From positions 7,046,417 to 7,110,416 of the forward strand of contig NC_134415.1 of NCBI RefSeq assembly GCF_030867145.1: a DNA stretch of 64,000 nt, in the 5' to 3' direction. Below are positions 25,301 to 35,950 of this stretch, in pieces. The position numbers and the translations under genes are program-made. The notes below the pieces were generated by a model. The model was not told the origin of the DNA, ran no database searches, and saw nothing but the letters and a program-made list of their open reading frames with translations. This DNA comes from Opisthocomus hoazin. Its lineage: Eukaryota > Chordata > Aves > Opisthocomiformes > Opisthocomidae. Positions within the stretch are counted from its first letter, which is position 1, and every line of letters begins with the position of its first letter.

Positions 25301-28300
25301 TATAGTGTCTTTATTGCGTAGTGAAATACTGAAAATGTGCTAGAGAAAGGTGTTCTCTCTTGCTGCCTGTTTCACACCAGATAGAGAGGAAGCACTGCGG
25401 AGCCTTTTATTGTGAGGCCAGGTCTCTTTGGGATACAGTCAGTAGCTCACTGTAGGCAGGGAGGAAGACTTTTTTGTTTCCACCGGCTAATTTATGAGGA
25501 CAGAAGTGGAAAATAAAAGGGAAATTGCATATAACGTTGTTTTAAAGATCCTCTGGCTGGTCCACAAATCCCACATGGGAATTTTAAGAATAAGAGCGTT
25601 TCAGAACCTGCTAAGATGGAGGCCTCTGAAGTACAGAGGGGCTCACGATCTCTCCTGATTCACTAGACTTAGCTTTTCATGCTTTGTGCAGAACTTAGTC
25701 TAGGTCCAGGTGTGACGTTAGCACCTCATTCAGACATAGTCGATCTGACTAAATAATTTGTGTGCTGCTAATGAAGAAGATTCACCTAGGATAGTGTGAT
25801 GCAGCATATGCCAATTATCTGGAGTATTTCTCCAAGATTGTTTAATGTGTACTGAGATTTGGGCTGCTGCTGTGATGGGGTCTGTAGTGTCACATTATCA
25901 ATTCAGAGTCTGAACTGCAGGCATGCATTTTGATTTCAGTGTAAATAAACCTGCTGGCTTTTAGATTCCGTTATCCTTCCATACAGTGTTAAAATTTAGG
26001 CTTACGTAGTTGTGAAGGTAGCTTGTGTTGCATTTATTATCTCAAAGTATGCTACCTGCAATGTCACTTAATGCATGGTTTACAGAGTTTCTTTCCTTTT
26101 CTTAGAGGAATTGAAGGGATTTGACTTATTAGGATAACTTCTCATAAATCCATTTGAAATGACTGCAGTGAATTCTCACTAAACTCATTACTTAGAAGGA
26201 ATTATGTATCTCTTTCAAATTCAGTTCTGATTCTTCTGCTTCAAGACGTGAATATCGGGTCGGACAGTATGTTGTAGACCTTGTTTCATTTGAGCAGTTG
26301 GTCCTACCTATGCTGAGAAATGTGAGTATTCTATGAAGGCTGCTGAAATATGGATGCTTTATGATAATCAGTGTCATTGGAAGGCCCTTCTAGAGTACTA
26401 GTTTTTGATATTAATACATGTCCTGTTTCTTGGGTATTGCTGATTCTGATTGACTTTAGGATCAGGAAGCTGGAAAGGCAAATCTGGCTTCTTCTCCTGT
26501 GCTTATTATGGTGTTGGAGGGGTTGCAATCCCCTCTCACTTTTGATCTGACATCGTCCTGTGAGCAGGATCTTGGCCTGAGAGATAGCCGATAGGCAGTT
26601 TCTTCCTATGCCACTTGCGTATGTCTTGCGTATCGGAAAGCAAACCAAATGTGCGAGTGGCTTACCACGCAGAGCTGGCTGGAGTCCACGGGTCCAAGAA
26701 GGAGGCTTTTGCTGCTGCTCCTCTTCCTTACAGCGTTTTTTTCCTCTTGCTCTGATTCCCATATTCTTCCAGTAGAAGCATTTGTTTCTTGAATGCAGTG
26801 GTTATTTTTGATTACCACTGTGTAAGTACCTGCAGACTGGTAGGTTTGAACTGATAATAGCAGGCTGGTAATTTGGAATTGAGCCTGCTGCACAAGGAGT
26901 GCTCTGGCTGTGACAGGACTTTCTACCCAGTCTTTTTCCTATCCTTCTTCTAACATTCTATTACTGCCTTTTTTCTTCTTCTTCCTCTCTTACTCCAACC
27001 TTTCACCTCTCCAAAATTAAACAAGAACAGATCTGGTTTTGGCAGTAACGTACCACAAACGGTGTGCAGCAGCTGCTGAGCTGTACAACCAAGAAGAATC
27101 CTGTTGTGGTTTTTCTATGCTGCCAAAGCTCAAGGGGCCAAGGAAGAAGGGACTTCTGAATGAAGAAATCAAAAAACCAAAGAGGTGCAAGGAGCAAAAC
27201 GAGATCTAGGATCTGATTCTTGTTTTTGTCAAGGAACACTGAGGTCTGAGAGTAGGGAAGCAAAGATGTTGGGGCTGAGGGAGAAAGGAAATACCAATGA
27301 AATGGGACAAACATTTTATGTTTAATTTCACTCAAAGTTGATTTACTATGTTAGTAAATAGAAGGATAGCTTAATAAAAAGACTTCATTAAGCCAGCACT
27401 GTACTCGGAATCCCTTTCCTGCTGCGTGAATGTGAAGTCCAGCAGAGACCTTGCTAGAAGGGTGTTGGCAGCGTTGAGTTTTTCTGGTTGTTACACAGCT
27501 TTCTGCAAGTACAAGAGAGTGAAGAGAAGAAGGGCCCAGCAGGCTCGGACAGTGCATGGCCCTGTTCTCATTGAAAGCGCTGTTAATCAGTTTTGTGGGA
27601 ATGTGGTCATGCATGTAGGTGGCACAAAATAGGAGAGGAGGGGAGTGAGGAAGATCGCAGAACTGAAACAAGATGAGACAAAGAAGGGAGGCAGGAGAGT
27701 CATAGGTATGGTCTGGTTTGATCAGAGAGCAGCATGGAGTGGGCATGTACCCATGTAGTCTTGAGGACAGCTTCAGCTCGTAAGGCTTGGATCTCGTTCA
27801 CTCTGGTGAGAACAGGGTAGATCCTACAATGGGTGATCCTTCTGGTTCTGGAAACTTTACCAGGCAGGACTGAGGATTTTTTTCCGAAGCAAAATGCTCT
27901 GTTTCTCAGTGTGTGACCTAGTGACGAATATTGGCTTTATTGCTCACTGATCTATGAAAGGAATTAGATAAAACAGCTACCCAGCAGGGACTTAGCTTGG
28001 AAAGGTTTTAGGATGCATGTTACACGGTTCTTCCACTTTCCCAGAAGCAAATACTTTGCCTTCACAAGGGAAAACATTTAAATCTTTTTTTTCCTTAAGG
28101 TTCTGTATAATATGGCTGGTATTGGTGTATGGATCTACAGTGGTGTTTTGACTTGAATTGATTTCCTCCTCGCTTCTGTAAATAATGGAGTACAGTTCTC
28201 AGTTACTTTTACCAAGAGATGATAGGCAGTGCACTTCTTTTTCTGTTGAATAGTTCCTTTGCTTTCTGAGCTGCCTTTCCCTCAGTGGCAGTCACCCTTG

Positions 28301-31300
28301 TTGTCTCCTAGACTTCCCTGCTGCTCGCACCAGTCTGCAGCACAGTACTGTTTGGCACAGTAAACAAACCATAAATGTGGTTAATCTTTATTATGGTGAC
28401 TATCCTGCAGTCCAGGGGGATTATAGAATAAACTATATCTCGACAAAGAAATGGAAGATGACTTCTCATGTGAGAGAGGCTTGGGAACGGCTTGGTCGTT
28501 ATCCAGATAGCTTTGAAGAAAGCTAATTGTTCCGAGAGGAATGCTAATTTTGACCCTCTTTTGACCCAGCTACAGGAAGGCAAACTTCCAAATCTGGATT
28601 TAATACAGGTCTTTTTATTTTTTTAATACTTGTGTTGTGTGGGTATTGATCGATTCTAAATGCATAATTTTCTAGGGAGAGTGAGGTTTTGAAAAATTGG
28701 CGTCCCTCAGATTGAGTGAGAGCTGCTAGTAGGCAAAGTGCAGTTCTTAATTGTCAAGTAGCTCGTATGGGACCATTGTGAGAATTCAGCTTGGAAGGAA
28801 AACTGATATTATGGATATTTCTTATTGTAGTTGGTATTTGTGCTGTACATATATTCTCCTCTTTCCAAAAATCTGTGCCGAAATAGACATGACAGATTTC
28901 TAAGTCTGTCAGTTACCAGCAGCAGCTTTGACTCTTCCACTTTCCCCAGTATTACAATTGATTTATTTTGGAGGTATTTCTTTTATTAACATAGAAATTA
29001 TTTCTGTTGCTTGGTCTAAGTTCTGCGTTGTTTACAGTCTCTTGATGTACTTTTCCACAGGTAAACCATGGCAGTGATGCAGAGAAAAAAATTTGTGTCA
29101 TAGATGAGATTGGTAAAATGGAACTCTTCAGCCAGCCTTTTATTCAAGCTGTTCGTCAAACGCTGGCTGGCTCAGGGACCGTGGTGCTTGGAACTATTCC
29201 TATACCTAAGGGAAAACCACTGGATCTTGTTGAAGAAATAAGAAGTAGGAAAGATGTTAAAGTGTTCAATGTGAGTAATATTAAATAGCCTTAAAGAGCC
29301 TTCTGTTCTAGGTTGCTGGTTTGTATTTGGGTCTGTTTAACTGTTACTGCTAGTTGATAGCTGTGGGTAGCTTGTACAAAGTAAGTTTTTTAGTTTCCAT
29401 TTTATTCTTAATGGGCAGGTGTTCACCTTATTAAAACAAAAATCACAGTTGGCACTTTCTGTAGCAGTCTCACACAGCTGGCTTTGCTTGTGAGGGCCTG
29501 TAGAAGTAATGATATAGTTGTTTTAAAAGGTTTTCTTGCTGTAGTATTATTGCCATAAAAGTATTCATTATTCCTAAGAGTTAAATCTTTTATAGTACAG
29601 TCCGATTTAAAATATTTTTTTCCGACTAGCTTGCAGAAATATTACCAGTAATCATATTCAAGGAAAAAAAAAGACAGCAGTGGATTTTGCAGAAATGGTT
29701 TCTAGAAGACAGACACTTGTAAGTGGAGTGTGCTTTCTCTAGAGTCAGTGAACCAATTTTGGAAGTCATTATGTTATTTTTACAGACATAATTTTCATAA
29801 TATTAGACCCTCAAAATGCATTTCTGATCAGTTGCTGGGAGGTTCTCAAAAACTTGCTACAACAAAGTGTGGTCTGTTTGCAGGAATACATGTGTGAGGT
29901 TTCCTTAACATCTGTAAGTGTCCTGGATGCCTCACAGAAACAAGCTAAATGCAGCCCCCACTCCTTTGATTTATTTTTCTGCTCAGTGTGTACTATTTAT
30001 AGTAGAGAGTAAAGCTATATATACAAAACTGAACTGTTTATCTCTATATTCAGTAAGTGGGACTTGCACATCCTGGCTTACTAACAGGGGTAATATGCTG
30101 TAGAGCAGTACACTGTTGCAGCCTGTTCTTTATCGGACGCAGGTCACAGTGAGAATGCTTACTTTGTTTTCACGTGAATGAGGAAGGAAAAAACACTATC
30201 TCAACAGCTTTGTACTGAATGATTTTAGTTACTGCAGAGAAAGCAAAGCCTCCATCATCTTTTCTCCTCTTCAAAGTGAGATTAACGAAACTGCAGTGCT
30301 CAGAAAAGTTTCTTAGCTTTCTTTTAGTGGTGGCCGCATCATCATCTTGAATTTCTGTTTTTAAATTAAATGCCTGTTTAACTAAAGCAATCCTAGGAGC
30401 AAAGACAGAAGAGGATTCCTTTCCTCACATAAGCATTCAGCTGCTACCTTGCCTTTCAGAGATAAAACCCCAAGTTTCCCGCTGACAAGGTGATGTGTGT
30501 CAGTTATCAGGCTGCTGAACACGTGGGTATGGATTTTCTATGACTCGGGTTACAGTGGTAGGACTGGGGAAGGGGGCACGGAGAACGCCTCGCTGACGGG
30601 GACAGTCACTTGCTGCTTAGGCTGCAGTCACGGCAAGGCAATACTGTGCGTTTGGTCCTCTCAGGGAAGGAAACAGAGTGCTAGAAAACAGCATTTGGCT
30701 TTTCAAGGAAGCTTTTGAGTCTTTTGCTGTCTCTTCTTATCAGGTGATGTTCTGAGGACATGTGCCACTCAGCCTCGGGTTGTTAGCCGTGTCGGTCTGC
30801 CGATGCATCTGAAGGACTGACTACAGTCAGCTACAGTCTTCCTGTAAATTTCAATGGAGCAATGTTTTCTCTACCTAAAAAAAACTTTGCTGAAAAAATG
30901 AGCCATCCTGTTTATGCTGCTGAGATTAGGATGTGCAGGTTTCTTTGTTTAAATAGAGTTCTCTGGTGAATCCATTAGCCAAAAGCATGGGTGTGAAATG
31001 TGTGACAGGCGGCAGTCGTTCCTGGGTGGCAGGGACCTGCTATGCTGAAGTCTTGTGCAGGAGAGCAACTGTCTCGTTTGCTGCGGTGACACACGGCATG
31101 CTCCTTCACAGCTAGTTAAAGTGTGTGCACGAGCAGCAACAGAACCTGCCCGGGGCTGTTACTGGATCACCAGCTGTGTGCTTCAACGGCTGTGGCATGG
31201 GGAGAACCTGGAGTGCCCAAATAGTTCGTGGTCAGTAAATCCTTACTAACTTTTACGGTGCCTGGAAATGTGCAGAAGGAGGTGGCTACCTTCCCAAAGA

Positions 31301-34006
31301 GTTCTGCCTGCTTTGTCACTTAATATGGAGTTAGGCTGCATTCAAGTAACTCAGCGGAGTTTTCTCATCCTTCTCTTGGTGTCGCAAGGACAGTTCTGAT
31401 GTTTGACGCTAAGAGCATGGAGACAGCTCTTTGGGGTTTTACAGTCCCTTGTGTCTTGAAAGCATATTCAGCTGGTGTAAGTGGGCCCAGATGCCCTAAG
31501 AGCAGTTGAGGATTTGGTCCCAAATGTTTAATTTATTATTTTTAGAGCACTTAACGATAGGAGCTTTGATATTTAACACATTTCTTTCCATTGTTGCCCA
31601 ATTCCATTTTGTTGAGAACTAAACTTTCCAGTGGAACTACAGAGGCTCTTTTTGCACTGTCCGAGTCTGTGTAGTTTTGCAGACACGGTGTCATAAATAG
31701 GATCAGATTATCCGTAGCAGCTGACACGTATTCATTTTCTTCCTTTTTCCCGCCTATTAATTTTGCTTTCGTGAAACCCGTTAGTGAAGTTTGGTTGCAT
31801 AGGCCTTTTAAGAAAGAAAATAATAGTGAAATGGATCAGAAGAACAAAAGATTCCATTTGAACAGAGTGTAGAAGAGGGATTTCCTTGACAGTACTTGCA
31901 ACAGTTAGAGGAGGAAAGCTTTTGTCCTCTACTGTTGCCTTCTTGGAGTCTAGGTGGTAGTTTCCTCCAGATTACCTAAATGCTTAATATAAGCAGCATC
32001 TACAGTTATTTTCAACTCCCCATCTAAAAGTCTACCCATCTGTTTGTACATTCAGCACAGATACTGGGGGATTTGTTCTCTCTGGGAAAGCTGCTTGCAT
32101 AGAATGTCTCCAGATCTTAAGAGGAGACTTGTATCTATCAAGCAGCCTTTGTAAAACAGTTGTGAAAATTTCCCAACACTTGGCACTTTCTCTCTGCTTC
32201 TCTCACTGGACTTCTGGCATGTAGGTATGGAAAAGGGATAGATGAAATGTAGTATTGTTTTTGTTGGCTGTGAGACAGTGGGAAGAGCTATTAAATGTTC
32301 AGAAGGTCCTTTGAAAGTCAGGATATCAGGACACTTGCTGTGAGATTTAGAGTTTGGCTCCCTATGCTCTGTGCCTTGTTTACCTTGGGGTCTCACAATA
32401 GCCTTGCTGAAGAGCAATTCCATTCTTTGTTGTCTTGCTCTCTTTGTTATTGTGGGGTTTTATGTTTATCTAATAATAGGCTTGGAATGATACTCAATAA
32501 ACCCAGCAACATTTTCAGGCAGATCTTCCCTTTCTTTCCTTTTTTTTTAAGGTCACTTTTCTTCATCACTCCCATGTTCATCTGCTCCCTTGAATTCAAG
32601 GGGCATAGGTGAGACCACCATCTCTAGATTTTTACGGTGTTGGTTTCCAGCATTCGGGTTGGATGTCTGTGACTGTAAATAGCAATAGGCTCCTAGGGCC
32701 AAATTCTTCAGGTAGGACTGTCATCTATTTAAAAGTAATAATACTTTCTCCTGTTCAGTATTGCCTGTAGTACTGGAAGGGATACAAACTCTTGTGCTCA
32801 GATCTTAAATGCAGCTACAGGGAATGCGGTGAAACCTTGCTAGCAGAGAGTTTTGTGCCGTGCATAGTGTGGTGTCCTTCCTCATCAAACAGCATTTCTC
32901 AAACTTTGCTAAAAATATGAATGTCCTTATTGTTTTTTGGCTCATCTGTCTTTGTCTGATTTCTTCCTACCCTCTCTACAGGGATCTGAACAGTGGGGGA
33001 AATTTCTTATGCTTTTTAAAATGAGGCTTTTGCTGACACTTCACAATTGCTTCTTAACCCTTTCACCACTCCAGCCATCTCCCCAGGCTTTGGTTGAGTG
33101 AGTAATGCATGGCACTGCGGGTCTCTGGGCTCTGTATCAGGACCCCGTCTGTCAAGAAGGGGTGATTTACCCACCCCCTCGCCCCCCCCCCGCCTGCTCT
33201 GTGGTTGCTGCGCCTGGGAGCTGAGCTGACGAGCAAGTGCTAGCGTTTGCGTGGCAGTTTACAGTAATCTGCAGGTGCTGCAATGCAGATGGGCCCAGCA
33301 AAAGGCAGGACACTGGACTATATGCATTTTCACACCTACTAGTCTTAAAGCCCAGCATTTCCATAGACTGGTCAACCAAAAGCAGACCTCAGCGTGCTAC
33401 AGAAGCCCCCCAGCCTTCTCAAGTCTTACTTCTTTTTCAAGGTGTTTCTATCTCGCGATACTAAAGTTGCTCAGAATAGAGAGTTGCGCTGCTAAGCCTG
33501 TTGTAATTTTTTTCATTGCAGATGGTTTTGACTGGGTCTGTCATCCTAATAAATACAACCCTTTCAAGTACTGAAGGCGTAAGGACTCCACTTTATAGTA
33601 GGAAAATTGTCTTTGGTAATTGAAAGCATTTCTAGTAATGACAAAAGTACATGCTGGTTCTTCGAGTGATTCCTGTTAGTTATTCGAGCCCTGAATAATA
33701 CTGCAAAATACCATGGGCAATTAAATCAAAAAGATCACTGAATATTCAATTACGTATGCAGGTTTGTGGATTTAGCTTTTTGTGTTCTCAGTGGCAGCAG
33801 GCGGCAGGTGTTTGACACTCAACATTCCTCCACTGAGAAAGAAATGCATTGAATTTCTGCTTTGTTTGTTTTTGAAGTAAACACTGATATAGAGGTTATT
33901 CATCAAATTACATCAGTTTTAATTTCTCTTTCTCTAGGTTAGTAAGGAAAACAGAAACAGCATTCTGCAAGACATCTTGGCAGCTGTGGAATCCTGCAGA
34001 AAATGA
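22046..34006 (+). CDS. NTPCR: NTPCR, cancer-related nucleoside-triphosphatase (5 coding exons, complete)
   Basis: Five exons (22046-22079, 24978-25140, 26225-26321, 29061-29270, 33938-34006) splice with GT-AG borders and matching phases into a 190-residue protein, the same length as the human protein. NTPCR is a soluble P-loop enzyme of the archaeal/bacterial THEP1 family that hydrolyses NTPs to NDP and phosphate; its cellular role is poorly known. The Walker A loop GPPGVGKT is at residues 9-16 and is split by intron 1. The Walker B strand with the family signature IDEIGKMEL is at 112-120. Other conserved blocks are DGFYTEEVREGG (34-45), GFDVVTLSG (49-57), RVGQYVVDL (77-85) and KDVKVFNV near 162-169. 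Residues 66-74 form a Ser-rich stretch that differs from mammals. No frameshift or lost catalytic residue was seen. The start ATG has G at -3 and lies in a CpG island. The gene converges on PCNX2. Confidence 0.97.
22845..23254 (+). mobile_element. CR1 LINE 3' fragment in NTPCR intron 1
   Basis: It starts within TTGGAGCATCTCTCCTGCG and ends with CATTCTGTGATTCTG. It is the same subfamily as the 21-kb and 60-kb copies, more strongly 5'-truncated, and in the sense orientation relative to NTPCR. Confidence 0.93.
24135..24356 (-). mobile_element. Diverged CR1 fragment in NTPCR intron 1
   Basis: The minus-strand CR1 end pattern is recognisable but eroded: GGACCACAGGATAATTCATG, then CAGAGGGGACTTCAGGAGG, TCAAGGCTTTATCCAGTCAG and GCCTGCTCCAGGGCTTGATT. 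It is older than the other intronic copy. Confidence 0.75.
24978..25140 (+). CDS. NTPCR: NTPCR coding exon 2
   Basis: The acceptor TTTTTAG precedes GGGTTGGAAAGACT, which completes Walker A (G-V-G-K-T). The exon encodes residues 12-65 and ends in AG|GTACTG with two bases of a split Ser codon. It carries the DGFYTEEVREGG and GFDVVTLSG blocks. Confidence 0.97.
25141..29060 (+). other. NTPCR: NTPCR introns 2 and 3 (flanking exon 3)
   Basis: Intron 2 is 25141-26224 and intron 3 is 26322-29060. I see no repeats of recognisable family, RNA genes or coding segments in either. Open frames here, the longest 143 codons on the minus strand at 26331-26762, lack family resemblance and are judged chance. 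Confidence 0.85.
26225..26321 (+). CDS. NTPCR: NTPCR coding exon 3
   Basis: The exon starts after TTCAAATTCAG and ends before GTGAGT. It encodes residues 66-98: a variable Ser-rich segment (SSDSSASRRE), then the conserved YRVGQYVVDL and an Leu-rich helix ending in LPMLRN. Its 97 bases restore phase 0. Confidence 0.96.
29061..29270 (+). CDS. NTPCR: NTPCR coding exon 4
   Basis: The acceptor TTTTCCACAG and donor AAT|GTGAGT flank 210 bases, a whole number of codons (residues 99-168). The exon holds the Walker B/signature segment ICVIDEIGKMELFSQ, then FIQAVRQTL, LGTIPIPKGKPL and the RKDVKVFN strand. Confidence 0.97.
29271..33937 (+). other. NTPCR: NTPCR intron 4
   Basis: This 4.7-kb intron has no recognised repeat apart from a C10 run at 33182-33191. 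Near its 3' end, an acceptor-like site at 33521 is followed by an open frame and an AATAAA at about 33549, a possible alternative last exon (see findings). Confidence 0.85.
33938..34006 (+). CDS. NTPCR: NTPCR coding exon 5 with stop
   Basis: The acceptor TTTCTCTAG is followed by VSKENRNSILQDILAAVESC and RK, then TGA at 34004-34006. This matches the C-terminal helix of the family (TKENRN...). It supplies residues 169-190. Confidence 0.96.
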   Translation, partial: VSKENRNSILQDILAAVESCRK

Positions 34007-34797
34007 AGACCTCTTCTTGCCTGTAAACACCAAAGTGTTTATTTTTACAAAACATTACAACATTTTGCGGGTGTTTTAGAGTCTGTCCTTCCTGCTTTAG
34101 CCTCTGGAGGCTTTACTGGGTAAACCAGGCTAAGCAAGGTAAAGCTGGTAGTGCTCTAAAATGTGAAAATGAGACAGCAGGATTATTCTTTATTCAGTTC
34201 ACGAGCCGATCCATCCAAAAAACTGAACAGACGCGTAGTTAACATCCAGTTCTAATCTGGGTATTTGAAAGTTAGGTGGTCTGACTCTGATCCTAGTTAC
34301 ACCATGGAAGAGCAATTAACTGTCAAATCTGTTTGAGATCTTTGTCTTTCAGAGTGTGGTGTGGACTGTTCTGCCCAGAGAGCAATTCAGTATCCAGAAC
34401 TTAGCCCTGGTGTCACAGAACAGAGCCCTGCCCAAAATGTGCGTGTGCTCTGCCTGGTTCATGCAGAAATACCTTTGGTGCCGGTGACCCAGCTTAGGTG
34501 TGTCCAGGCGTGTTTCAGCGTGGGTGCGGACGATTCAGGAGGCAGAAGGAATAAGCAGATGCTCTGCCTCTACCCCTGGACACTCCTCTCTCCTCTTGCA
34601 GTGTAAGAAGAGTTATCTAGAATTTTGAGGAAATTTCCTGTAGCCCCAAGTGACATTGACAGAATTCCACTTCCGGAGGAAAAATAACCAACTCTGCCCT
34701 CTCCTAAGTGGCCCAGACAGTAGTTGATAAGAGGGATGCATTTTGGATTTATTTTCTAGTTTCTGAGGCAATCCTGCCTTGCGCCCCCTTAAAGAAA

Positions 34798-34798
<1 letters not shown>

Positions 34799-34820
<22 letters not shown>
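34799..34820. repeat. (TA)11 microsatellite
   Basis: Eleven uninterrupted TA units, flanked by A-rich sequence on both sides. Confidence 0.95.
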
Positions 34821-34828
<8 letters not shown>

Positions 34829-35925
34829 TCAGGTCCGTGAAGTTCAGTCAAATCTTGACTTGTATTTTTTTGTGCGGAGTTTATTAAGTCAGAATCAAGT
34901 TAATCCTGCATTTTTCTGTATGGGTTTTATAATCTGTTACGTTTATTGATACTTTTTGTTTGGTTGGGTTTTTTCCGTGTTCAATTCTGTACGTGCTTAA
35001 TGGTGAAATAAGAAGTGTTTGAGAGTATCAGACAATGTGTTTCTCTGTGAGGTGTGCAAACGTGCTCAGGAAAAGCGCTACCACTTCATCAGTTTTGCGT
35101 GTTGTGAAAGCAGAATTCCCTCGCCGGTGCACGCTTGTTCATTGTACCATTTATAGTCATCTCTGGCTGTAAAAAGTTGTGAAGAATTCAGTTATTTCTT
35201 AACTGCTTTCTGTTCAGTTCAACAACTGTTAAAATGAGCAAACTATTTAAAGGCATTTTCAAATATCATTTTAGTTATTTATTTCTGTAAAACTGACACC
35301 CAGAGTTGTAGGGGGCTGGGTGGGGACAGGCGTTTTTACAGGTGCCCGGGAAACATCTGGGAGCACGAGGGAACGTCCTTTCTCTTCCCTATCTTCAGAA
35401 CGAGGGTCTGGTACAGACGTTGCCCCTCCGCAGATGGCGGGAGGTACGTGCTGCGTCAAAGGATGCCGCGGCCTTGCTCCCTGACTACGCTGCTGTTCTG
35501 CCCAAAGCCGTTTGGATGGTTGTATCCTCTTCATCACACTTGGGGAAAAAGAGAATTCATCTTAGGGTCCTGCTCCTTGGAGAGCGTACAGCTCCTGTCT
35601 GCTTTCTGCAAAATAAGGCTGTGCCCTGAAGGTATCACTAATCCCTTAATTACTTCAGGCATCTTACTCGGAGAAGACACCTTGTTAGAGGTGAAGGACT
35701 TGGGACCGAAGTAAACTTTTCCAGGGCTGAGCGCCATAGACCTTCAAACAGAAACCTCTCTGCACTCAAGTGTTGGATGTCCTACTGTTTCAGGGTTAAG
35801 TCTTTAAGCTGTAAAATACACTGCAAAAGAATAGTTCTTTCAATGATTAAATAATTACCCAAAGTCTAGCAAGGCTTTAGTGGGACTGCAGTTGAGTCTT
35901 AAATGAGGACTGACCTTTAAAGCTA

Positions 35926-35931
35926 AATAAA
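35926..35931 (+). terminator. Candidate NTPCR poly(A) signal
   Basis: AATAAA on the plus strand, the first canonical hexamer found after the NTPCR stop codon. It is followed by TG-containing sequence. Use is inferred only. Confidence 0.35.
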
Positions 35932-35950
35932 ATGGAGATATTCAGCACTT

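Larger units (their letters stand above)
34007..35950 (+). other. NTPCR: Probable NTPCR 3' UTR region
   Basis: Non-coding sequence follows the NTPCR stop. It contains a (TA)11 microsatellite at 34799-34820. The first clear canonical poly(A) signal after the stop is AATAAA at 35926-35931, which would give a 3' UTR of about 1.9 kb. A shorter UTR using a variant signal cannot be excluded. Confidence 0.4.

Noticed and set aside
26331-26762. 143-codon minus-strand frame in NTPCR intron 3
   Set aside because: No similarity recognised and no splice or promoter context. Intron length and composition explain it.
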